A stretch of DNA of 41,516 nucleotides from Pseudomonadota bacterium (GTDB lineage Bacteria; Pseudomonadota; Alphaproteobacteria; UBA828). This document shows, piece by piece, positions 8,416-16,684 of this stretch (the first letter of the stretch is position 1; each line of letters starts with the position of its first letter). The stretch covers positions 1 through 41,516 of the forward strand of contig JAQBTG010000037.1 in the NCBI GenBank assembly GCA_027624955.1, given 5' to 3'. The translations under genes and the position numbers were made by a program. The notes under the pieces are model-generated. The model was not told the DNA's origin, did not search any database, and saw only the letters and a list, made by a program, of their open reading frames with translations.

Positions 8416-9279
8416 ATGGCCATGAATGACGATATGAACAACCCCACTCGATCTAAGTCACCCACGCTCGTTCTCGGAGGGACCGGCAAGACCGGCCGCC
8501 GCGTTGTAGAGCGGCTCACACGTCGCGGCGTGCCGACACGTATCGCGTCTCGGGCCGGCGACCCGTCCTTCGACTGGGGCAATCGGCGTAGCTGGGACGC
8601 AATGCTCGAAGGCGCGACGGCAGCGTATGTCAACTATGCCCCCGACCTCGCCATCCAAGGCGCGACGGATGACATCCGCGTCTTTGTCGAAAAAGCCGTG
8701 GCGCATGGGGTCCAACGTCTGGTTCTCCTGTCCGGCCGCGGAGAACAGGAAGCACAACTATGCGAACGCATGGTCCAGGACTCGGGCATTGAGTGGACCG
8801 TCGTACGCGCAAGTTGGTTTAACCAAAATTTCTCCGAAGGCGCGTTTCTCGACATGGTATTGGCCGGCGAGATTACGTTACCCGCCGGAGAAGTCGGGGA
8901 GCCGTTTGTCGACGTTAACGATATAGCCGATGTCGCAGTCGCCGCGTTGACCGAGGACAGTCATGTCGGCCAAATCTACGAGGTCACCGGACCCCGACTC
9001 CTGAGCTTTGCGGACGCAGTGGAAGAGATTGCCCGAGCTAGCGGACGCGAGCTCCGATATAGCCAAATTCCGCAGGAGGCCTTTGCGGCGGGTATTGCCA
9101 AATCTGGCGCGCCCGATGACATTCAGTGGCTGCTGAATTACCTGTTTTCCACCGTGCTCGATGGTCGGAACGCCTTTGTGTGCGACGGCGTCCGTAGAGC
9201 GTTGGGGCGGGAGCCGAAAGACTTCGCAGAATATGCCCGCCAGATCGCTGATTCGGGCGTTTGGAAGGTGGCGGCATGA
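8416..9279 (+). CDS. NmrA-like NAD(P)-binding protein (atypical SDR)
   Basis: A 287-residue protein with the N-terminal dinucleotide motif GGTGKTG (about residues 20-26) and no YxxxK catalytic pair in the classical place. This fits the NmrA-like/quinone-oxidoreductase-2 (YtfG-type) atypical SDR group. Such proteins bind NAD(P)H and act as redox sensors or reductases; substrate unknown. Motifs RLVLLSGRG and TVVRASWFNQN agree with the family. First gene of an operon under the divergent TetR. ATG at 8416 has an AGGAGA site 8 bases upstream. Its stop overlaps the next start (ATGA). Confidence 0.87.
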   Translation: MAMNDDMNNPTRSKSPTLVLGGTGKTGRRVVERLTRRGVPTRIASRAGDPSFDWGNRRSWDAMLEGATAAYVNYAPDLAIQGATDDIRVFVEKAVAHGVQRLVLLSGRGEQEAQLCERMVQDSGIEWTVVRASWFNQNFSEGAFLDMVLAGEITLPAGEVGEPFVDVNDIADVAVAALTEDSHVGQIYEVTGPRLLSFADAVEEIARASGRELRYSQIPQEAFAAGIAKSGAPDDIQWLLNYLFSTVLDGRNAFVCDGVRRALGREPKDFAEYARQIADSGVWKVAA

Positions 9280-9443
9280 ACGCGCTGATGCCCCTCGCCG
9301 GGACGATAGCGCTGCTCGGAGAGTACCGCCGAGTGACCGAGAGTCAGTTTTTCGACATTGGCGGGCTCGAAGCACAAATATCAACAAGTTCGGAGAATCT
9401 CGACCGACTTCAATCACCACACAAAGGAAAAACAGATGCCTGA
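9276..9443 (+). CDS. Possible 55-aa peptide, translationally coupled
   Basis: An ATG overlaps the stop of the NmrA-like gene in an ATGA arrangement and opens a 55-codon frame that ends 8 bases inside the DUF1772 gene. The N-terminal part is weakly hydrophobic (ALMPLAGTIALLG); the rest is polar. No family recognised. It could be a real coupled peptide, a decayed remnant of a gene, or simply a leader that carries ribosomes from one gene to the next. Confidence 0.3.
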   Translation: MNALMPLAGTIALLGEYRRVTESQFFDIGGLEAQISTSSENLDRLQSPHKGKTDA

Positions 9444-9924
9444 TGATTGGATTGTATATGCGTGTCTCGCTGCTGGCATCTGCAGCGGGCTTGTTGCCGG
9501 GGTCTTCCTGTCCTTTTCGGACTTTATCATGAGATCGCTTGTCGCTGCCCGCCCTGCCAGTGGCATCGAGGCAATGCAGATGATCAACAGGAAGGTAGTT
9601 CGAACGTGGTTCTTGGTGATGCTGTTGGGCATGGCCCCAGCTTCGGTCGCGCTCGCAGGCTATGCATATTTTAACCTGAGCGCCCCGACATCACTTCTGA
9701 TTATCGCAGGCGCGGCGATATACTTGGTTTTCGTTGTTCTCGTAACGATGTTCTACAACGTTCCCATGAACAACCGTCTGAGTCACATGGACCCGTTCGC
9801 CGAGGAGAGCGTTAACTATTGGAAAATATACGGCGCGGTGTGGACGCGGTGGAATCACGCCCGAACGCTCGGGTCTCTGGCGTCAGCGCTGTGCTTCCTC
9901 TTTGCCAGCATCGCGCTGTCATGA
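9436..9924 (+). CDS. DUF1772 (anthrone oxygenase-like) membrane protein
   Basis: A 162-residue membrane protein with four hydrophobic segments (about residues 7-28, 52-76, 80-100, 140-160). The conserved NVPMNNRL motif after the third segment is typical of the DUF1772/anthrone-oxygenase-like family. The start at 9436 (MPDDW) is chosen because an AAAGGA ribosome-binding site sits 8 bases upstream; the frame is open further upstream but reads as polar sequence. DUF1772 genes are commonly found beside NmrA-like or SDR genes and TetR regulators, which matches here. Function: probably redox or detoxification at the inner membrane; the reaction is unproven for bacterial members. Confidence 0.85.
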   Translation: MPDDWIVYACLAAGICSGLVAGVFLSFSDFIMRSLVAARPASGIEAMQMINRKVVRTWFLVMLLGMAPASVALAGYAYFNLSAPTSLLIIAGAAIYLVFVVLVTMFYNVPMNNRLSHMDPFAEESVNYWKIYGAVWTRWNHARTLGSLASALCFLFASIALS

Positions 9925-10118
9925 AGTGGTTCTTTTGGACGTCCGTTTCGCGCGGCGAAGCAGATCCGCATAGCCGAGATCGGCCTGGGTTGGGCATCGC
10001 CATAGCCCGGCGCCGTGCCGCCAAACTCATGGGGGTCTGAGCGCCTGCCGCTTGCCGCGGGCAGCCTCTTCGGCGCACATTATGTAATTCTGAAAACCGG
10101 CGCGGGGACGCAAACGAT

Positions 10119-11012
10119 ATGAGCAGGCGGGCGATTTCCTTCTATAGCGAAGGCGTGAAATTACAGGGCGATCTATTCTTTCCCGACGGCGCGGGCGCCG
10201 ATGATCGGCGCGCCGGCATTGTCCTTTGCCATGGCTATACCGGCGTCAAAGATCTGTTTTTACCGGACAATGCCGAGTGGTTGCGCCAAGCCGGCTACGC
10301 CGTACTTATCTTCGATTATAAGGGCTGGGGCGAGAGCGAAGGCGCGCGCCATCGCTTGGCGCCGTTCAGCCGCGTGGCCGATAGCCATGCCGCACTCAAC
10401 TTCCTGGCCGCGCAGAAAGCGGTCGACGACAACCGTCTCGGCCTGTACGGCACGAGTTATGGCGGCGCCACCGTGATTTGGGCCGCCGCCCTGGACGCCC
10501 GCGTCGGCTGCGTCGTCAGTGTGGTTGGCGTCGGGCAAGGTGAGAAATGGATGCGCAGCGTGCGCCGTCCCGACGAGTGGATCGACCTGCTGGAACGCTC
10601 GGCGGCAGACCGCACTAGGCGAGCCCTGACCGGCGAATCAGAAATAATCGAGCGCGACGAAATATTGCTGCAGGACCGCGCCTCCGCGGAACTTTCAGCC
10701 GAAGCCCGGCGCGCCAACCCGGCGGCAATCAACACCCTGCCGCTCGAATTTGTCGATGAAACCTTGAGCTTTCACGCCGATTGGGTGGTCGACAAAATCG
10801 CCCCCCGGCCGCTTCTGCTGATCACGACGGATGACGACCGGCTGGTGCCGCCGGAGCAATCAGAAAACCTCTTCGCCCTTGCCGGCGAGCCAAAAAAACT
10901 CGTGACCCTGAACGGCTACGGCCATTACGACGTCTATACCGAGCCCGCTTTCAGCGAAGTGATGGCGGAAACCGGCGCCTGGTTCGCGACGCATCTTCCG
11001 GCTCGCGGATAG
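10119..11012 (+). CDS. Alpha/beta hydrolase
   Basis: A 297-residue soluble hydrolase. The oxyanion region HGYTG (about residues 35-39), nucleophile elbow G-T-S113-Y-G, acidic residue in TTDDDRLVP (about 236-244) and catalytic His269 in GYGHYD make a complete Ser-Asp-His triad. The insertion between strand 6 and the acid (residues 130-215) forms a helical cap. The closest general type is the dienelactone hydrolase/acyl-peptidase-like group; the substrate cannot be told. No secretion signal. It stands about 195 bases after the DUF1772 gene and is probably transcribed alone. Confidence 0.87.
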   Translation: MSRRAISFYSEGVKLQGDLFFPDGAGADDRRAGIVLCHGYTGVKDLFLPDNAEWLRQAGYAVLIFDYKGWGESEGARHRLAPFSRVADSHAALNFLAAQKAVDDNRLGLYGTSYGGATVIWAAALDARVGCVVSVVGVGQGEKWMRSVRRPDEWIDLLERSAADRTRRALTGESEIIERDEILLQDRASAELSAEARRANPAAINTLPLEFVDETLSFHADWVVDKIAPRPLLLITTDDDRLVPPEQSENLFALAGEPKKLVTLNGYGHYDVYTEPAFSEVMAETGAWFATHLPARG

Positions 11013-11057
11013 GCCAGCGAAGGCTCTCAGCGATGCCAAGCGGGAAGCGCTGGCCAA

Positions 11058-11507
11058 TTAATCCCGTCGATTGCTGGCCTCTATGATCACGGTGGCGCGC
11101 GCGTCCAACTTTTGAGCGGCGCTATAATCGCCGAGCGCATCATAGATCAAGGCCAGATTGATCAAGCTGTTTACCACTTCCGGATGCTTGGGCCCGTATT
11201 TCTGAAGGCGAATATCAAGGGCACGGCGATAGAGCGGACGAGCCTCGGTGTAGTCCAATTCGGCCTCGTAGAGAGCGGCCAGATTGTCGAGCACTTCGGC
11301 ATAGGCGACATCTTCGACGCTCATTTCCCGCCCTGCGATGGCAAGTGCTTCTTTGGCGTGAGGAATGGCTTCCTGAAAACGGCCCTGCGCGTAAAGCGAG
11401 GCCGAGCTGTTTAGCGCGCTTTCGAGATTATTTGAAGCGGCAAATGCTGAGCAGGAGAAGACAAGGGTAGCGGCGGCGAAGACGGCCGCAAAACGTGATG
11501 AAATCAT
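11058..11507 (-). CDS. Secreted tetratricopeptide-repeat protein
   Basis: A 149-residue protein with a signal peptide (residues 1-23, cleavage after AFA) and tetratricopeptide/Kinesin-light-chain-like repeats (about 30-140). The 42-residue-type spacing with EARPLYRRALDI and HPEVVNSLINLALIY is the TPR_12 style. It would act as a periplasmic protein-binding scaffold. It follows the MetE-like gene on the same strand after 86 bases but has its own apparent start; partner unknown. Confidence 0.85.
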   Translation of the reverse strand: MISSRFAAVFAAATLVFSCSAFAASNNLESALNSSASLYAQGRFQEAIPHAKEALAIAGREMSVEDVAYAEVLDNLAALYEAELDYTEARPLYRRALDIRLQKYGPKHPEVVNSLINLALIYDALGDYSAAQKLDARATVIIEASNRRD

Positions 11508-11593
11508 GAAACTTTATCCCGGGCTGTTGACCCCCGCCGAGATTATCGTCCGACCAAATTAACTCCAATTGCTAAACAGTTTACTAACAGCGT

Positions 11594-12736
11594 CTACCAA
11601 AGCCGCTCCGACGCCAACGCCGCGCCTTCGGCCAACGCCTTAAGCTTGAGATCGCAAATCTTGGGATCGACTTTGCCGATGCCGGCGAAGGTGCCAAACC
11701 CGCAATCAACCCCGGCGATCACGCGTTCACGGCCGATGATTTCAGCGAACCGCTGGATGCGCTGAGCCACCAGTTCAGGATGTTCGACATAGTTCGACGT
11801 GCTGTCGATCAGTCCGGGGATAAGAATTTTGTCGTCGGGCAGACCAAACTCCTGAAGCACCGCCCACTCATGCGCGTGGCGCGGGTTGGCGGCCTCAACT
11901 GAAATCGCTGAAGGCTTGGCTTTGACGATAATATTCAAAATCTTTTCCAGCCCGATATCACAATGATGCGGACCCTCGTAATTTCCCCAGCAGATATGCA
12001 TACGCACGGATTCGGCGGGAACATCCGACAACGCCTCGTTCAGCGCCTCGATGTTCTGTTCCGCTTGTTTGACAAATTCAGCGTCGGTCATATCGCTAAA
12101 CGAGACATGGCGGCCCATGGCCAGGTCGGGGCAATCCACCTGAAGCAAAAATCCGGCGCGCACGATGGCGGTATATTCTTCTTTCATCGCGGCAGCCAAG
12201 GCGGCGAGATATTTCTCGTGGGTGGGGTAATAGTCATTGCTCTGGAATATCGCGATGACGCCTGGCGACGCGGCGTTGAGAAAGCCTTCCTGCGCTCCCG
12301 CCGCGTCCAGCGCGTCGCGGAAATTTTCCAGATCCGTTTCCAGCGCCAAAGTGTCGCCCACAGCCACCGGGCCGGTGCAGCGCGCGCGAACCACGCGGCG
12401 CACCGCTGCTGCCTGGCCCATACGCACGCGGTATTTTGGGAAACCGGCAAGATCGGCAAAATGGATCGGCGGGCTCTCCCCGGAGAAGCCGGTAAGACGG
12501 TCCTGGATATAGGTCGCATAGCCCGGCTTGCTGGCTTCGCCGTCGCTCACCACATCAATGCCGAGCGCAACCTGCTCGGCGACGACGTCGTGCACGGCAC
12601 GGCGCATGCAGGCATCGTAGGCGGCATGGTCGTAAGGTTCGCCGGCATCTTTGGTGACGAGGAAATCCATCACGTCATCGGGACGCGGCAGACTGCCTAC
12701 ATGGGTGGTTAAAATTCTTTCAGTGCTGCGTCTCAT
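11594..12736 (-). CDS. MetE C-terminal-like zinc methyltransferase
   Basis: A 380-residue protein of the cobalamin-independent methionine synthase (MetE) catalytic-domain family, standing alone without the MetE N-terminal half. The zinc ligands expected from MetE are all present: His247 and Cys249 (MHICW), Glu281 (SVEAANPRH) and Cys345 (VDCGFGT). The N-terminal THVGSLPRP substrate-binding motif is also intact. Stand-alone members of this family transfer methyl or thiol groups and can be methionine synthases of the short type or act on other thiols; the methyl donor is not evident here. I start it at the ATG whose complement is 12734-12736, with AGGTGG upstream; the frame stays open further but that part looks like noise. 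Confidence 0.85.
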   Translation of the reverse strand: MRRSTERILTTHVGSLPRPDDVMDFLVTKDAGEPYDHAAYDACMRRAVHDVVAEQVALGIDVVSDGEASKPGYATYIQDRLTGFSGESPPIHFADLAGFPKYRVRMGQAAAVRRVVRARCTGPVAVGDTLALETDLENFRDALDAAGAQEGFLNAASPGVIAIFQSNDYYPTHEKYLAALAAAMKEEYTAIVRAGFLLQVDCPDLAMGRHVSFSDMTDAEFVKQAEQNIEALNEALSDVPAESVRMHICWGNYEGPHHCDIGLEKILNIIVKAKPSAISVEAANPRHAHEWAVLQEFGLPDDKILIPGLIDSTSNYVEHPELVAQRIQRFAEIIGRERVIAGVDCGFGTFAGIGKVDPKICDLKLKALAEGAALASERLW

Positions 12737-12860
12737 ACCGTTCCACCTGTTAATTCTAATTTTGCCCAACGGGGCGCGGCCAACATAGCGCAAGGCACAA
12801 GTCGTCGCCAACTCCCTAGCTAGGCATTTGACCCGTCCGTGGAACGCGATAGGTTGCGCC

Positions 12861-13199
12861 ATGCAGGTGCGGCGTAAATTGATCGGTGGGAAAATTTGTT
12901 ACGAAATCGTCGAGGCGTTTGATTATCGCGGAGAGGTCGAATATCGCTCCGTCGTCCAGCTCGGCACGGACTCAGACCCGCAGGAGGCGCTGCGCAAACA
13001 CCAGACTTCGCTGATCGATGCCACCAGAGCCCTGAAGCGGTTGCAACCACTTCAGGACGCCGACCACGCTATCCGGCGAAAATGCGACACGTTGAAATCT
13101 CGCCTCAAGACCGAACAAGAGCGTATCGGTCTTTTGATCGACGCCATCGAACGGCTAGATGAAATCGGCGATAAGGAGCCGGAAACGGCGGAGCCCTAA
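12861..13199 (+). CDS. Hypothetical protein, 112 aa, helical
   Basis: The N-terminus has a beta-like stretch (RRKLIGGKICYEIVEAFDYRG), then a long charged helical or coiled-coil region (about residues 50-105). No signal peptide or membrane span. The ATG at 12861 is preferred over the ATG 33 bases upstream because the extra residues look like leader sequence. It is divergent from the MetE-like gene and converges on the SDR gene. Family not recognised. Confidence 0.6.
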   Translation: MQVRRKLIGGKICYEIVEAFDYRGEVEYRSVVQLGTDSDPQEALRKHQTSLIDATRALKRLQPLQDADHAIRRKCDTLKSRLKTEQERIGLLIDAIERLDEIGDKEPETAEP

Positions 13200-13228
13200 T
13201 CTCCGCTTAATCTCTGCCTAACCTCTAT

Positions 13229-13987
13229 CTAGCCTCTGCCGACAAAAGGCATCTTGGTAGCCATGACAGTGAGAAACTGAACGTTGGCGTCGAGCGGCAG
13301 GCTGGCCATATACAAAATGGCGCGCGAGACGTTATCGACATCCATTACCGGCTCGTTGGCAATTTCGCCGTTCGCCTGTGGCACGCCCTGCGACATGCGC
13401 TGGGTCATCTCCGTCGAGGCATTGCCAATGTCGATCTGACCGCAGGCGATATCGTATTTGCGCCCGTCCAACGAAGTGCATTTTGTGAGGCCGGTGATGG
13501 CGTGTTTGGTGGCCGTGTAGGGCGCTGAGTTGGGCCGAGGTGTGGTGGCTGATACCGAGCCGTTATTGATGATTCGCCCGCCCATCGGCTGTTGGCTCTT
13601 CATCATGCGGAAGGCTTCTTGAGTGCAATAAAAAGCGCCGCTGAGGTTGGCGTTGACCACGGTCTGCCATTGTTCAGGGGTCAATTCCTCGAGGCCGATG
13701 CCGGGCGCGCCGGTGCCGGCATTGTTGAACAGCAGATCAAGGCGGCCAAAGCGCTCCTTGGCGGCAGCGAACAGCGCCGCGACCGACTTTGGGTCTCCGA
13801 CATCGGTTTCCACCGCCAGTGCTCGCGCCGCATCAGCGCCGGCCGCCGCCAAAGTCTCCTCGAGGCGCGTCAGGCGGCGCCCAGCAAGCACCAGTGAATA
13901 CCCCTCGCCAAGCAGCGCTAACGCGGCGTACTTGCCGATGCCGCTACCGGCGCCGGTGACAAGAGCGACTTTAGCTCCGGAATTCAT
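13229..13987 (-). CDS. Short-chain dehydrogenase/reductase (classical SDR)
   Basis: A 252-residue classical SDR: cofactor motif TGAGSGIG (about residues 11-18), NNAG motif, catalytic Ser in NNGSVS and Tyr/Lys in YTATK. An Arg-Arg pair after the second strand (GRRLTRL) suggests preference for NADP(H). Substrate unknown. The start at 13987 has a GGGAGAGAAGG ribosome-binding region, better than the upstream ATG. It lies 61 bases after the MFS gene on the same strand, so it may be the last gene of a pxpA-MFS-SDR unit. Confidence 0.9.
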   Translation of the reverse strand: MNSGAKVALVTGAGSGIGKYAALALLGEGYSLVLAGRRLTRLEETLAAAGADAARALAVETDVGDPKSVAALFAAAKERFGRLDLLFNNAGTGAPGIGLEELTPEQWQTVVNANLSGAFYCTQEAFRMMKSQQPMGGRIINNGSVSATTPRPNSAPYTATKHAITGLTKCTSLDGRKYDIACGQIDIGNASTEMTQRMSQGVPQANGEIANEPVMDVDNVSRAILYMASLPLDANVQFLTVMATKMPFVGRG

Positions 13988-14048
13988 GGCCCTTCTCTCC
14001 CTACACGCCAACCGTGAATGCTGTCGGCCTAATTAGCATGGTTGTGAA

Positions 14049-15272
14049 TCAATCCGCCAGGGCCGCGCCGCGGCGGCGCACATGCAGCATCGTAAAGAGG
14101 GCGATCAGGACCACGCCAAGGAAAGGCAGGGCGATATAATTCATCACATGCCACCCGATCCATTCATGCAGCACACCCGATAGTAGGGCGGCGCACGCCA
14201 CCGTGCCAAAAACCAAAAAATCGTTGGCTGCCTGGGTTTTGGCTTTTTCGGCAGGGCTATAGGCTTCGGTGACAAGCGTCGTGGCGCCAACAAACAAAAA
14301 ACACCAGCCGACACCAAGCGCCATGCCGCCGACCCAAAAATAAGCGAGATCGACACCCGCCAAATTGATTACGACGCAGGCAGCGATCAGCACGGCGCCG
14401 GCGCTCATGATGCTGGTTGTGCCGAACCGCCGGATCAAATGGCCGGTGAAGAAAGCCGGCGCGAACATGGCGAAGACGTGCCACTGGATAACTTGCGCCG
14501 TGTCAAAAAATCCGTGCCCGGCGCCAAGCATGGCAAGCGGCGTGGCGGACATCAGGAGCGACATCAACATATAGCCGACCATGCCGCCCAGGGCCGCGAC
14601 GATGAATACCGGCTGGCGCATGATTATGTGAAGTGGTCGCCCACCGCTGGCGCGTTCTGCCGCGGTGGGGCGGGGAATAACGATAAAGCGCAGGGTCAGC
14701 AGGCTGGCGACATAGAGAACCGCGACCATGACATAGACTCCGGCGAAGACATCGTCAGGAAGCAAATCCTTTGAATAATTAGCCAGCAACGGGCCGACGG
14801 ATGCGATCACGCCGCCCGCCATCACAAGGGAGATGGCGCGGCTTTTGAAGGCTTCTTCCGCTGTGTCGGCGGCGGCAAACCGGTAATATTGGCCAAATCC
14901 GTTAAACGCGCCGACAAGCAAGCTCGCAGCGCAAAAAAGTACGAAATCGGAATCTCGGATGGCGATGACTGCAAGGGCGACACCCACCAGGCCAATACAT
15001 AGACCAACCGTAAAGCCGTCACGTCGTCCGATGCGCTTCATAAGAAACGAGGCCGGCGCTGTTACCACCATCACCGCGACGAATTGCATGGCGAGTGGCA
15101 AGGTCGCCAGCGCCTTATCGTCTGAAAGATTGTGGCCAATCAGCGCGGCCGAGGTCACGATCGCCGACGTCGAGGTCATAAAAAAAGCTTGGCAAAGCGC
15201 CAACAACAACACATTGCGCCGGCGCGAAGCCCGCGACAAAACGACCGTGGCGTCATCCGCCGGGACGGTCAA
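14049..15272 (-). CDS. MFS transporter
   Basis: A 407-residue integral membrane protein with about twelve hydrophobic segments in two six-helix halves. The loop 2-3 motif reads LMKRIGRRDGF, the usual major-facilitator G-x-x-x-D/R-R/K-x-G-R pattern. Substrate unknown. The only in-frame start is a TTG at 15272, 30 bases after the stop of pxpA; no ATG or GTG is available before the first span. Co-transcription with pxpA would fit an importer of an amide or cyclic amino acid, but this is inference. Confidence 0.87.
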   Translation of the reverse strand: MTVPADDATVVLSRASRRRNVLLLALCQAFFMTSTSAIVTSAALIGHNLSDDKALATLPLAMQFVAVMVVTAPASFLMKRIGRRDGFTVGLCIGLVGVALAVIAIRDSDFVLFCAASLLVGAFNGFGQYYRFAAADTAEEAFKSRAISLVMAGGVIASVGPLLANYSKDLLPDDVFAGVYVMVAVLYVASLLTLRFIVIPRPTAAERASGGRPLHIIMRQPVFIVAALGGMVGYMLMSLLMSATPLAMLGAGHGFFDTAQVIQWHVFAMFAPAFFTGHLIRRFGTTSIMSAGAVLIAACVVINLAGVDLAYFWVGGMALGVGWCFLFVGATTLVTEAYSPAEKAKTQAANDFLVFGTVACAALLSGVLHEWIGWHVMNYIALPFLGVVLIALFTMLHVRRRGAALAD

Positions 15273-15302
15273 ACGATGGCGACCTGGCTGGGCCGGTGCA
15301 CC

Positions 15303-16109
15303 CTATTGTGCCGCTTGGCCGGTCTTGGCGGGCGCCGGGACGAGCGGCGAAAGCTCAAACTTGGCTGCCGCCAGCCCGTCGGCAATGGTGCGCGCCAAAT
15401 CTACCGCGTTGGGACCATCGCCATGCAAACAAATGCTGCGCGCGGTCATCGGGACCGCGTTGCCGTTCACACTGAGGACTTCGCCGCGCTCTAGAAAACG
15501 GGCGAGACGCTTTTTTGTATCGGCCAAGTCAGCACCATCGTTGGCGCGTTTGAGGATAAGTCCGCCGTCATCGTCATAGGACAGATCGAAATAAAGCTCG
15601 GTCACCACGTCGATCCCCATGTCAGCGGCGATGCGCGTCACGGCGTGTTTCTCGGCTGGCGCGGGAAAATAAATCATCGGCTGCGGGCAAACCTCGATCA
15701 CGGCGCGAGCAAATGCTTCACTGAGCGGTTCACTGACACTTAACATCGAATACAGCGCGCCATGCGGCTTGACGTGGTGTAATTCCATGCCGTGCGCGAG
15801 CAAAATGGCCCGCAGGGCGCCCGCCTGATAGAGCGTATCAGCATAGATTTCGTCCGGCGAAAGCGCCATCGCGCGGCGCCCAAAACCGCGCAGATCCGGC
15901 AGGCCAGGATGGGCGCCAACAGCAACCCCATGTTGCCGGGCTAGGCGCACCGTCTCGACCATGATCATCGGATCACCAGCATGGAACCCGCAGGCCAGAT
16001 TGGCGGTCGTGACATAGGGCATAAGCGCTTCGTCCGCACCCATGACCCAATTGCCAAAACTCTCGCCGCAATCAATATTTATGTCGAATGTCTGAGTCAT
16101 GCTGGCCAT
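15303..16109 (-). CDS. pxpA: 5-oxoprolinase subunit A (LamB/YcsF family)
   Basis: A 268-residue protein of the LamB/YcsF family, which contains PxpA, the subunit that with PxpB and PxpC cleaves 5-oxoproline (pyroglutamate) using ATP. Hallmarks: the start INIDCGESFGNW, then NLACGFHAGDP, GAHPGLPDLRGFGRR, KPHGALY and the C-terminal LHGDGPNAV. PxpB and PxpC genes are not adjacent here, unlike the usual cluster, so it may work with subunits encoded elsewhere. The start may be 16109 or the internal ATG nine bases downstream. Confidence 0.88.
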   Translation of the reverse strand: MASMTQTFDINIDCGESFGNWVMGADEALMPYVTTANLACGFHAGDPMIMVETVRLARQHGVAVGAHPGLPDLRGFGRRAMALSPDEIYADTLYQAGALRAILLAHGMELHHVKPHGALYSMLSVSEPLSEAFARAVIEVCPQPMIYFPAPAEKHAVTRIAADMGIDVVTELYFDLSYDDDGGLILKRANDGADLADTKKRLARFLERGEVLSVNGNAVPMTARSICLHGDGPNAVDLARTIADGLAAAKFELSPLVPAPAKTGQAAQ

Positions 16110-16316
16110 TCCCGGTTAATGAAGAGCTCTGACGCCTCAAATAGCCCTTTATCCAGGCGCTGAGAAGGGCCTACCGCGAATTAATTTTGTTTTTATTGCA
16201 AAAATTTCGATTCATTGGCTGATATTTTTCTCAAGAGTCTGTATATAACCATTCCGGCCCGATTTTGATGTCCGGCCGCATGAACCACTCTCATACGATC
16301 AAATAAGAGAAAATAT

Positions 16317-16490
16317 ATGCCCCCGTCCTATCACAGGAAGCCGAAGCCGTCCCGCGAATACCAGAACAAGAAACGTAACTGTCTGAAATGCGGAGAGAAA
16401 TTCCTTAGCGAATGGACCGGCGAGCGAATCTGCCCTAAATGCAAGCAAACTACCGAATGGCGCTCAGGCGCGGGCATCTCGGCGGCCTGA
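16317..16490 (+). CDS. Small zinc-ribbon protein, 57 aa
   Basis: A short basic protein beginning MPPSYHRKPKPSREY. Two cysteine pairs (CLKC at residues 22-25 and CPKC at 39-42) form a zinc ribbon around FLSEWTGERI. Small zinc-ribbon proteins of this layout occur widely in alphaproteobacteria as uncharacterised genes; nucleic-acid or protein binding is likely. An AAGAGA ribosome-binding element lies 8 bases before the ATG. The preceding 200 bases are AT-rich and probably contain its promoter. It is a single-gene unit. Confidence 0.8.
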   Translation: MPPSYHRKPKPSREYQNKKRNCLKCGEKFLSEWTGERICPKCKQTTEWRSGAGISAA

Positions 16491-16510
16491 CGGCAGAATT
16501 TCACGCTATT

Positions 16511-16533
16511 GCCGCAGCCTCAATATCTGCGGC
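16511..16533 (+). terminator. Possible hairpin after the zinc-ribbon gene
   Basis: A perfect 7-bp inverted repeat GCCGCAG/CTGCGGC with a 9-base loop starts 20 bases after the stop. There is no T-tract behind it, so it may be an RNA 3' end stabiliser rather than an intrinsic terminator. Confidence 0.3.
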
Positions 16534-16684
16534 CTTAGATATTTAACCAGCTTAGCGGTCTTAGCTTTCCCGAACATCGAAAAGTTGAAGCTAATATCAG
16601 ACGTATTACGATCCTTTGAGTTGAGCCTTCGGCGGCTCGCGGGACTGTTCCCGCGCCTCGGCGCGCAGTTTTTCTGAAAAACCC

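Noticed and set aside
9921-10040. A 39-codon frame overlapping the DUF1772 stop
   Set aside because: Short, Arg-rich, no family resemblance; only the ATGA overlap speaks for it.
11963-12712. A 249-codon plus-strand frame opposite the MetE-like gene
   Set aside because: Composition is His/Arg-rich antisense; the minus-strand protein has all zinc ligands.
12737-12860. SAM or cobalamin riboswitch before the MetE-like gene
   Set aside because: The leader is short (about 120 bases to the divergent gene) and shows none of the conserved motifs.
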